Below, piece after piece: positions 1 through 10,086 of a DNA stretch of 64,000 nucleotides (position 1 is the stretch's first letter; every line of letters starts with the position of its first letter). The position numbers and the translations under genes are program-made. This DNA is from Protonemura montana. Its lineage: Eukaryota > Arthropoda > Insecta > Plecoptera > Nemouridae. The stretch spans positions 2,790,001 to 2,854,000 of the forward strand of contig OX387605.1 of the NCBI GenBank assembly GCA_947568835.1. Direction: 5' to 3'. A model generated the notes under the pieces. That model ran no database searches, was not told where the DNA came from, and worked only from the letters and a program-made list of their open reading frames with translations.

Positions 1-2135
1 TTCGGCGCGTAATATATAAACAGCTTGTTTCAAGTTAGCTTCGTCAGATGGCCGTACCTTCGAAATTTGCGGCTAAATTTCGATTCCGTTTCCTTCACAG
101 ATGATGGAGTCAATGAATGGGGTAAGGATCACATACGCCACGAGGTATTGAACATTATTAGCAAATCTGAAGTTTTATCTTCATCAAAATAACATGCTTT
201 TACAATTTTTGAGAGCGGAGGAATTGCTGACTATAAGTAATATCCAGTACCACAGGTAAGTTGAACAATACTACCAAAAATCTACAGGCTAGACATTTTA
301 AAAGCTTTTATAATTTCGAGTTTAAATATCTCACTGAATTTCGAATTTAGTAGCGAGTGCAAAGCGCTCTGAAAGTATTATCTGTAAATAACGCCTATCA
401 AGCGTCAAACTTGCGGTAAGCTAGTATAGCTTTGCGGAAGCCAGCGAAGGTAGCCGAAAACAATTCGCAAGGGACAATTGTCCATTCCATGCCATGATTT
501 CTTGCTCTTTAGCTGATATAAGCTAACTGAAACTCGTTAACTGGCTGAAGCTAGTCTTTTACATGCCAATGCAATGATTTCTTTCAATTAATAGAAAGCT
601 GGTATTGTATTTCTTTTTGATGTTCCTCAGAAAATCTTGCACTGGTGTGACTGATGTTTATTTATTTATTTACATCTTACAAGATGTAAGATACCTAGTT
701 GATACCTATCAGGCTGTTACCATAGAAGAAAGGACCTAATCTTTCTTCCATGTTGAAACGATCTGAATAAATCCCAATGCAGAGACTGATCAGCAAGGTT
801 ACTATGCCACTGCTGCACACACATTGCTACATTGATATGTAGTGAGCAGTAGCATGTCATTGAACTGGTGAGATCTTTAATCCACCAGCTGAGCCGTCAT
901 ATTGGTCAATTTGTTTAAATTACAAATCTTATCTCAACAGGACCCTGCAACTTCACCCAAGATTTCTCCTGTAACAGTTGAGGGACAAGGGATGACAATT
1001 CCAGGCTCCAGGTTGTTGCTCAGAACTTGACCTTTATGCATCCAGTGAGATAAGATAGTTGAGACTTTCTTGACTAAACTAGAATGCATGTAGAAGGAAT
1101 ATTGAAACAAACTTCTAGCACAATGATGGCAGGGAGGCTAAGCGTTACACTTATGACCTCAGATGGTGTGCTGATCTTTGAGGCAGTTCAATGCTGCATG
1201 TTCTCAGTTAATTTCAGCCAGCAATCACACAAGATTACGGGTCCTGGTGCATGCTAATCCAGATGCAACAAACACCTGCAGGTGCAAAGAGCAAGCACAG
1301 TTGTTAGAAGGAACAAGAATTAAATCTTCTGTGCTTTATTCTTCCCCAAACCTCTATTTTCCGAGTTTTTTAAGCTGCAAACTATCCATTGCTGCATCCA
1401 ACATACACTCCTTAAAAATAGGAATAGTTCTTATACAGAATTCGTGGTGGACGGTGGTTTATTTTGTGACGTGACATGGCTCTAACAATGTTTTTCTGTC
1501 TTCAGCCCCCAACCCCTCACAAACACTGAGGCCCCTCAACGCTGCAATCTCGTCGGGTGCTGCCCTCGGCACTGCAATCTCTTTGACTGCACATTCTCGA
1601 CCCAGGGACTGTCATCGGTGGACAAAACCTGTTCAAGATTAGGTTTCAATCAAAAGGTCATATCTCGGTAGGATTGGTGTGAAAATACAAAGAAATGTTT
1701 CCTCAACACTTAATGTTCAAAGTTGGTGCTCTGAAACTTACTAGATTTACTGGCTCCAGTAGGCTTCCAGGAAACAGGATCTATTGGAAGAATTAGGTCC
1801 AGTTACTCCCAACAAACTTCTTACTACAGTATGGTTTTGGAACAACCAGTAGGGTACATTTTTGAAGTTTCTGAATTGATACATTGGGTGTTTGTTAAAT
1901 GCCCCAGTAGATCAAGTGCAATCAAAATGTCAATCAAAATGTTAACATAGAGTTTATTGGGTTTTTTAAGTTCATGAAATAATATCAATAAGCCATGCCT
2001 GTCGTGCATATTTTCAGCGTTCATCAGAGAAATTTCAACTGAGCTGGAAAACGTAAGTCACTTTAGTTACTCGCAACTGATTCCTCTATCAAATCCCTGA
2101 TCAAATCACTAGAAGTAAACAATAGCATCGGGACT
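1..2135. other. Gene-free stretch
   Basis: AT-rich sequence with no reading frame that looks coding and no recognisable exon. A short palindrome (catcttacaagatgtaag) sits near 673. Nothing else is supported. Confidence 0.5.
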
Positions 2136-2255
2136 CAGATATTTTATTATTATGAACACTTCTACCGTCTCAGACATTGATGCCCAAACGGGGACTCGAA
2201 CCCCGATCTCCACCTATCGTGGGTGTTGCTCTAACCCATTGAGCTACTTGGACAC
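2136..2255 (-). mobile_element. tRNA-derived SINE, copy 1
   Basis: On the minus strand the head folds as a tRNA: acceptor GTGTCCA, A-box-like TAGCTCAATGG, a GGTGG anticodon stem and B box GGTTCGAGTCC, followed by a tail containing GTTCATAATAATAAAAT. The base before the nominal anticodon is not T and the same unit recurs five times in the window, so this is a SINE and not a tRNA gene. It lies head-to-head with copy 2 at 2283, only about 27 bases away. Confidence 0.8.
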
Positions 2256-2282
2256 TTGAACACTTTGGACACTTAGACTTCT

Positions 2283-2445
2283 TGTCCAAGTAGCTCAATT
2301 GGCTAGAGCAACACCCGCGATAGGTGGAGATCGGGGTCCGAGTCCTCGTTTAACATCAATTTTTTAGAAAATAGTAGTGTTTATAATAATAAAATACCCT
2401 GCGCATTGCAAGGGTTTGTAATTTAAATAAGATTTAAAATAAAAA
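2283..2445 (+). mobile_element. tRNA-derived SINE, copy 2
   Basis: Same family as the inverted copy just upstream. The tRNA-like head (2283-2357) is followed by the full tail: GTGTTTATAATAATAAAATA, a short GC-rich stretch and an AAATAAGATTT end. The B box is slightly damaged (GGTCCGAGTCC). With copy 1 it makes a long imperfect palindrome with both tails pointing outward. Confidence 0.8.
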
Positions 2446-2465
2446 GGGATTTATCTATGTTTGCT

Positions 2466-2905
2466 TGGCGTGTTGGAAACACCGGTTCTCGTTAGATCAC
2501 CGAAGTTAAGCAACACTGCGCTGAGTCAGGTATTGAATGGGTGACCATTATACACATGACCAGTTCTGTTCGGGAGAGAGGTTGGAGGGATGAAAGTTAG
2601 TACAGCAACTTCATTCGCCTTGCTTATCAACCTCTCGACAGCATGGATTTGTGGAGGAATCCTGCTGTTCGAGTTGTACCGTCCTTCGGAAGGGATGTGA
2701 AGCAGGTGGTCCCCTTGGTGCTTTTCGACAGGAGTAGGCTACGTGCCGGCACCAGGTTTCCCCTCCTCCCTTCTAGGCTAGGTTAGGTTCATCATCATCC
2801 TCATCATCATCATCATCATCCACTCATTCACCGACGCCATTAGACCAGTGCCGCAGGGCCAGTTGTCAAAACAGTGCGTCGTTTAACACCACAAATAATA
2901 ATAAT
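2466..2905 (+). mobile_element. 5S rRNA-derived SINE (SINE3 type), copy 1
   Basis: The head contains CACCGGTTCTCGTTAGATCA, CCGAAGTTAAGCAACACTGC and TATTGAATGGGTGACC, which follow the internal promoter half of animal 5S rRNA. It continues into an unrelated body, a (CAT)n tract at about 2790-2820 and a conserved 3' end (cagtgcgtcgtttaacacca). Other copies lie at 28213 and 63835. The 5S-like part is incomplete and mutated, so it is not a 5S gene. Confidence 0.8.
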
Positions 2906-4861
2906 ATGTTTGCTTGTCAGGTCAAAGAATCTCTTTAACAGACAAGCTTGCTGTTTGGTAGATATATTTTATGATTTTTAAGATACTGCTAGACTTAGCT
3001 CCATGCAAATTTTACATCCCACACAGCTCGACACATTTCGGCTGATGCAGGCACTTGTCATGTAAACAATGTACTCTCCAGGCTGGTGTTGTCGGTAAGC
3101 TTTTTGACTTGATCTGGCATGCATATCCAATGCTTTGTTCAATGTTAATAACCCCAAGGGCTATGAGATCTGCAATTTTGACATAGTGGAAATTCAGTAA
3201 GGGGAGTAGAGTGCCAAGAGGCTGGATATTTGCTGTGGCAAAGAAGGAAAGAGAGAGAAAGAAAATTGGCATTGGACCTTGTCTGGAAATGTCTAGAAAT
3301 CCCAAGAATTTAGACGTTTTAGCGATAGTTGGAGATGTTTTGTTGAGATGTTAGAGATTACGTGTCACAGGCAACGTGCCTAAACATCTAAATTCTCGGA
3401 AATTCTTCAAATTTCTCAACAAGTGCACTACGCAATGCTAATTTTCTCAAAAGCTCTGATTTCGGTCTCTTTAGAAATACTCGAGTGTGTTGCTTGATAC
3501 TGCTAACGTTTTATAGCTCTTCCAGCAATGACTGCACGTTTATTACAGATCTATTTACTTAAATATGTAGTTGCTTTTGCCAGGACTACAAAGTGAAGTG
3601 ATCATTTTAGCTTTACATGCTGTTATCGAGACTAGGCTAAGTTTACACAAAGTAAGTTGTAACAGGTAACAGGTAGTTGTAAACAGGAGACATTTTTGTG
3701 AAATTTAAGCATTTGCAATTTAAATCTTGAAAGCGGTGCAAAGTGTAGGCACATTTTGTCCCACGCCAGATGCTGTATATCAAACCATTTCTGCAATTTC
3801 ATCAGATTTTGTTTAGATATGTTTAGTTTATTTGTTTCTCGCACAGTGGCGTAGATTCCCCCTTGTTTCGTTGGGTTACAAAAAAAAGTTTCTTTATACT
3901 AAGGTACATTTCATTTCTTACATCTAGCATCTTTCAATCTTAATTTTAAGCTATTTACATTTGTTGGCCAAGGATTTACTACACTATCTGGTATCTCATT
4001 CCAAAGCTTGGTTGCTGTAAATAGGAAGGAGTACTTTAAGGTTTGTATTGTTACCTTTGTTATATAGTTTGTACCATCCTACTTGAGCGATTTGCCTTGG
4101 TCATTTGTGTAATTCCATCCCATGCCGTATATCCCTTACAAATAGCCACTCTCTCCCAGAACAAAACTTTAATTAGATCGCAATCCCCAGTAGTACTATA
4201 TACCATTAGAATTGTCAAACAATATTTTCTCTCCCTACAAATACCTCCGAATGTTCTCCAAATTGCCAGAAGTTGTTTCCCCACCAGTTTGGTCTACAGA
4301 GCATCGGCACACCATATAGCGACGCTTGCCGACATCATGGCCCACACCAACTCGGCGGCTTGAATGCAACAAGGTACGGTTATCTTTGTGCTTTGCAAAT
4401 AAAATTATGTTTTGTCAAACTTTGTTTCTTTGCTGATTTCTGAGTCCTGAGTCGAGTCCTAATGAATATTACCTCTCAAACGATTTGCAAAACTGTCATC
4501 TGTAAATATGTATTTTATTACTATTATTGTAATCTCTATTATACTTCACGTCGCCTATTCTATTGCTAACCTGACTGCCCCTAATTGTATACTGTACTTG
4601 TCTGGACAAAAAAATAAATACTAACTGCTGCAGAGAGGTTGATCTATAAATGAATAAAAGCAATCCTTTATTTCCTAAACCTTTCACTACAGTAACCCTT
4701 TCAGATTGTTTTGCCGTCAGCCGAGAGGCAAGTAGTAAGTTGTTATATACAGGTAAGTGGTCAGAGAAATAGCGCGGTAAAAACGGAGCTATTGGACCCT
4801 GAATATAATTTCAAATAATCAGTCGCGTTGCAAGTCATAACAATATTATTTATTGCTCATT
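2906..4861. other. Gene-free stretch with a short repeat
   Basis: No convincing exon. Around 3290-3440 there is a short repeat whose right part (caagtgcactacgcaatgct) recurs diverged at about 13835-13870, flanked by inverted GAATTTAGACG / CATCTAAATTC. Nothing else is supported. Confidence 0.4.
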
Positions 4862-5422
4862 ATTGCTGCGGCATGTTGAAGTAGTGATCAGTCAATATAT
4901 TCGATGCTCAATCACGGCAGGAACATGTTCACACCGGGCACAAATTCAAGAAAAATGATTTTAACACGTGTGTGAACATGTTCCTGCCGTGCCTTAGCGT
5001 AGCTTAAATTGAGTAAGCACTAATTCAACATACCGCAGCAAAAACGTAGATTCTTAAGAATTTTATTTGTTACTCAAGATTGCTGCGGTATGTTGAAGTA
5101 GTGCTCAGTCAATATATTCGATGCTCAATCACGACAGGAACATGTTCACACCGGACACAAATTCCCAGAAAAACGATTTTGGCATGTGTGTGAACATGTT
5201 CCTGCCGTGCCATAGCGTCGCTTGAATTGAGGAAGCACTTATTCAACATGCCGAAGCAAAAACTTAGCAAGCAAAAATATTATATAACTAGTCAATATAT
5301 CTCAGCAAAAACATTGCGGCCAGTTAATAAATGTGTGCACGGTGTGAACATGTTCCTGTCGTGATTTAGCGTCGCACAAAATTGACTAAGCACTAATCCA
5401 ACATGCCGGAGCAAAAACGTAG
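4862..5422. repeat. Tandem palindromic (foldback) repeat, about 2.5 units
   Basis: Unit 1 (4862-5041) and unit 2 (about 5079-5259) begin TTGCTGCGGCATGTTGAAG and end in its inverse (CTTCAAC/ATACCGCAGCA). Inside each are a second inverted pair, GGCAGGAACATGTTCACACC and GTGTGAACATGTTCCTGCC. A third, truncated unit occupies about 5293-5422. Each unit could fold into a long hairpin. It resembles a foldback MITE amplified in tandem. Confidence 0.75.
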
Positions 5423-6527
5423 CATTAAGGAAATGAATACGCACCAACGTTGCGTAGAAAAAACGTTCTAGCAAAGCGTAAAAGGGAAAAATACACACCC
5501 AGGAACAGGAAAAAAATTATTTTGCATTTAATACTAAACGTTTTATATTTATTTTTCCTTAAATAATACATTGCATCTTTCTTAAATTTACAGCATAACA
5601 TAATCTAGATAAGACTCAACTCCTCTTCTATGTACATTTTTGATTTCCTTTAAATTAGGTTTTCTTGGTTAAATACTTACACGAAGCGAACAAGCTGAAA
5701 CCTAAATATTGTATTGCTCGTTTCTGTAATCGAAACAATTTGATGGCCAGGGATGATTGACCCCATAATACTTTACCATACAATAAACTTGCATAAGAGA
5801 AATAAACTAGTTTAGCAGTATTGACATTTCATATCATAAGCACTCTTTTAATTAAATAGCAGCCGGGTGATATTTTCTGTGCAACAATTATTATACGTTT
5901 AAGATGACATGAAACAATATATTAATTGCCTTGATAATTGCCTTAATTAATCCTTGTGATGGAGAGCCTTAACATAAAATTCACGTGTTAGCAAAATGTG
6001 CTGAAGTTAAAATTGAACGATAATATTTTCTGTATCACAACTTGTAGCTGAATTCTACACAGTTAAAATCACATAAAATCAGTGCATTGTCGGTCGATAT
6101 TAATATTCTATTACAATTATCTGCTATTATCTGGTAATATCTGCTAATAATATAACAAATGTTTTTAGACTTGATGTATAACCTTAGTACTAGTTTTAAC
6201 AAAAACTATTTGAACTGGGTTTGGTTAAATATAACAAATTTTTATAAAAAAAAAATTAACTTTAATAGCAATAGCTTGCTAGAGGAAATTCCAACACAAA
6301 ACCTGTGTTGTGTTCCTAAGAAAGCTCGAGTCTTCTTATGGACTTTAGAGCGGTTGTACCTAGAAAGAAACACTTAATACCTACCTTAGAATATGTATAT
6401 ACACTCCTTGAAGCCGACATAATAGTCTTTACTTCTCTGGACTCCTCTGGCGTCATGCAGAATTCAATGATTCCTAAGGCTTATTATTGAAAAAAATAAA
6501 AACTATTTCAGGCACGTTATGTCGGTC
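5423..6527. other. Gene-free stretch
   Basis: AT-rich sequence without a credible exon, RNA gene or recognised repeat. Confidence 0.5.
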
Positions 6528-7185
6528 CTGCCCAATCTGTACCTCTGCACTCCTACGGAAAAAACACCCACATCAGGGATTGGCTGATCGATAGTCCAGC
6601 TTTTCAAACAATATGCCAACCACTCTGGCTGGGGGATCTATTGGGGCATTTCTCTGCGATGATCTCAAGATCTGGCGTTGCATTGTTGTTTGGATCTTCA
6701 TCATTTTTGTTTAAATCATTGTGATTCGTCTCCATCAGGACAGCAGAGGATGGCTGCTCTAGCCCAGGAACATCGAGACTACGTTTTGAGGCCTTCAGTG
6801 GCACTGCCAGTGAAAAGAGCTGTTCAAGAAACTCAGCTGACTGGCTGTCTCTGTTGCTGACAGTCTCTGAATCTGATATCAGTTCAATCTCATCAAGACC
6901 ACTCTCATCCAAGGTTAGATCCCAAACCAAAAGACGCTTTCAAATTTTCTTCCATTAGAAAATCACTGGCTGTTTGCTTCCGACTACATAACTTCACTAT
7001 GTCAGGACGATCAGCATTAGCCTCGAGGAGCTCGTAGATTCCATTGGCGCCGTAATCGTATTCTTAACATGTTTAAGCATTCCTGTACAGCGGCGACGTC
7101 CTGGAAGATAAAATTGGTCGCCATCGGGTCAACCACGTCCTGGAATCATGGAAATAAAACAGCATGAACATGCAGAATTCTGTAT
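6528..7185 (-). pseudogene. Partial unprocessed RNF216 pseudogene
   Basis: About 6640-7185 is a diverged copy of the 5' part of the large RNF216 exon at 20945-23092, including the start-codon region, the splice acceptor and flanking intron sequence (compare 7080-7185 with 23040-23150). About 6535-6590 matches the exon/intron junction of a different RNF216 exon, near 18490-18540. Most of the gene is therefore deleted between the two pieces. The reading frame is broken, keeping only a 108-residue open piece with an acidic stretch (LISDSE) and a [14 protein letters not shown] segment. Retained intron sequence shows DNA-level duplication, not retrotransposition. Confidence 0.85.
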
Positions 7186-7467
7186 TGGTGGGTAACCAAA
7201 ATATAAAAGGGATTACTCATATTACTTATATATTACTTTAGTCACAACGAATATTTAGAGTGGCACTAATTTACAAAACAGGTGTAGAAAATATTGTGGT
7301 TACCTAGTAACCTTGCAGCAGTTATTCAACAGCTATCCAACAGAGGATTTTGCAGAAAAGCAGCAAATTTCGTTTGCGCATTTTTCCAGTCTGTAGGGGG
7401 GTATAAAAGTGACAAGACTAAGGAAGCTTAGAAAAATCTCCAACTGCAAGACCAAAGACCCAAGGAT

Positions 7468-7620
7468 GTGCCTAAATAGCTCAATGGGTTAGAGCAACTC
7501 CCTCGATAGTGGTAGATCGGGGTCCATGTCACTGTCTGGGCATCAATTTTTGAGGCGGTAGTAGTGTTCATAATAATAAAATACCCCTCGCATTGCAATT
7601 TAAATAAGATTTCAAATAGA
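7468..7620 (+). mobile_element. tRNA-derived SINE, copy 3
   Basis: Head GTGCCTAAATAGCTCAATGG through a damaged B box (GGTCCATGTC), then the family tail GTGTTCATAATAATAAAATA and AAATAAGATTTC. More diverged than copies 1 and 2. Confidence 0.75.
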
Positions 7621-9437
7621 ACTGAAATATACTGGTAGGGCGAAGAAAAACCACAATGTGGTAAGATTCTTTGGTTGTCTTTGGTTGCAGTGATAAACAC
7701 AATGATGAATAAACAGTGACAGCTATAATTTGAGAATTGGGAAGCAGCATTCAGGAAGAAACATGAATAAGAATCTAGAAACTAATGAGAAACAAAAAAA
7801 AACTTATAATAATTACATTTATTGAAAAACTTTGCTTTCGTTTCTTTTACAAAATATTTTGGAATCCATACTCTTCACTTACCGTCGGGATCAGCCAAGG
7901 CCCGACCTACACTGACATCTGGACAAAGCTCAATTAATATCTGCCAGATTAGAGTATTAATTAAACGCTAACATCTCAGTTCTTGTGATTATCTCGATTC
8001 ACCCTGATCATTTCAAGGCACCAAGGTTTAGACTGCACTTAGATAAATTAGTTGGAATGTCCCATACAATCTCGAACAATTTACCAACTAGGACATCTCA
8101 ATGACAAAATAAATGTATCCATCTAATACTAAAAATAAAACTGCACTCCAGATAGTCTTGCACAGATCCTGGGTTAATGTTGGTCTTGCAAAACCTGTGC
8201 GGCACACTAACCAGCATTTCCATAACATACAGGCTGCATTCATTTGTAACTCATTGGAGGGGTTGCATTATTCAAACGTTTAGCTGTTCATCGCAATCAA
8301 GCTCAGTCCACCATAGTTTCTAATCTCTTAGTGCAAACAGTTCTGCCACAAGCAATGTTCTTTACTCTCACATGGCCTTTACCCATAAGAATGATATTTA
8401 AGATCATATTTCTATCGTATATCCAAATAAGTACAGATCAAGCTAACGCGGATAAACAACCTTGTAGAGGAAATCGTTGCTAGTTTAGAAATCTGCCGCA
8501 GGAGCGCAGGACATTGGGATTGATAGACGCGACTTTCATGAAACACAAACCTGTTAAGATTATAAAATAAAATAATAAAAAAATTAATTCTAAATAATAT
8601 CATCTATTAGAGGTGAAACTATTTTAGCTTGAAGACGATGAAAATCTGCCAAATCTAAATTTTGTGGAGCAATGTTAACCCAAGATGGAATGACTGTGCA
8701 AGCATATCTGTAGCATAGGCATTATCTGTGATTAAAAATAAATATATTTAGTAGTATTTCTATATTTCTGAGGGTTAAAAATTGACGTATTACATCTACT
8801 ACACCCTGAACTTAGCTTATGACTATTCATATTATAAAAAATTGGCACAGATTAGAAAATATCAACAATCCAAATTAAATCTCAACAACGTTCAAATTAA
8901 AAATTAAAATTCACCTATCATTCGCCACTAGAAAAATAATTTACTGCAGATTCATTGGCTGCACGTGTTTTGTTTCGTTTGTTACCAGGTATGTATTGCT
9001 ATTCTGGCTGCTCAACGCTACCAAAAAAACGTTGAGATTTCTCAGTGCCGCGTTTTCAAGGAGCGTACAAAATTTGCATCATGGCAAGCATTAACAAAGT
9101 TGATGAAAATTGAGCTTGCGTTTTGGACCACTAAGTAAAAACAATGAAACACTATGCGTGGTAAACAAGCGTCGTGACGACTCGATTTACTGGGCCGCAT
9201 GCCTCAACGAACCTCATGCCATGTTCAGCTAGTTGCACACATCAAGGTCCCCATTATGGTCAATCAACTACTGGTATCCTCACACAATCATAAGCATTCA
9301 AGAGTCATGTTAAATTTTGGGATAAATAAGCAAAGATGAAAGAAGTCGCATAGATAATACAATAATAACCAACAGAGGCGGTTAGGCAGCGGCCTACTGT
9401 TAGTCATCAATATATTGCTGATAAGAATCCAGGGCGC
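7621..9437. other. Gene-free stretch downstream of RNF216
   Basis: No convincing exon or repeat. The 3' UTR of RNF216 (transcribed leftwards) must fall in its right part. I saw no clear poly(A) signal that I would defend. Confidence 0.4.
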
Positions 9438-10086
9438 CTACTTTTTCCACGGGTCCAGGTGCAAGACCGGAGGATGAACTATAGGACCAACCGTAGGATG
9501 ACCCACTCGACGAGCTGCAAGACGAACCGGAGGATGAGCTGCGGGACGAACTGCGGGACGAACTGCCGGACGAACTGCCGGTCGAGCTGCGGGAAGACCT
9601 GCGCGACGAATTGCTGGTTGGGCTGCGGGAAGACCTGCGCGACGAATTGCTGGTTGGGCTGCGGGAAGACCTGCGCGACGAATTGCTGGTTGGGCTGCGG
9701 GAAGACCTGCGCGACGAATTGCTGGTTGGGCTGCGGGAAGACCTGCGCGACGAATTGCTGGTTGGGCTGCTGGTTGGGCTGCTGGTTGGGCTGCTTGTTG
9801 GGCTGCTGGTTGCGCTACGCGACGAACTGCTGGTTGAGCTTCGGGAAGAGCTGCGGGCCCGAAAGCAATCTCTTGGATGAAATCATGAGCGAATGGGTGA
9901 AACGCAGCCTGGTGTCTGGGCAAGTGGGGCGCAGCTCTCCGAGGGGTACCTTCGGGTACGATCTTAGTTGGGTCGTGCTTGAGCGCGAGCGCAGGGTTTT
10001 TGGATTCCAACTCCTCTTTGGCTCTGCGGCCCTCCGCCACAACCGCATCGACGTGCAGCTGGCTGTTGTTCGAGTACAGCGGGCAT
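9438..10086 (-). CDS. RNF216: RNF216 last coding exon (C-terminal tail)
   Basis: The acceptor CTGTAG at 10087-10089 gives a codon completing Lys, then CPLYSNNS, which supplies the last RING2 cysteine region. Next comes a charged helix-like stretch ([20 protein letters not shown]), as in the segment after RING2 in known RNF216. The rest is a Pro/Ala/Gln/Arg-rich tail built from 12-residue repeats, ending at TAG 9440-9438. The intron upstream, about 3.9 kb, contains the 99-bp minisatellite. Confidence 0.85.

Noticed and set aside
2165..2255. tRNA gene on the minus strand
   Set aside because: The fold is good, but the base before the anticodon is not T, the same sequence recurs with a shared tail at five places, and copies are degraded. 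It is a SINE head.
2470..2560. 5S rRNA gene
   Set aside because: Only the promoter-bearing half resembles 5S rRNA and it is fused to a SINE body with a (CAT)n tract.
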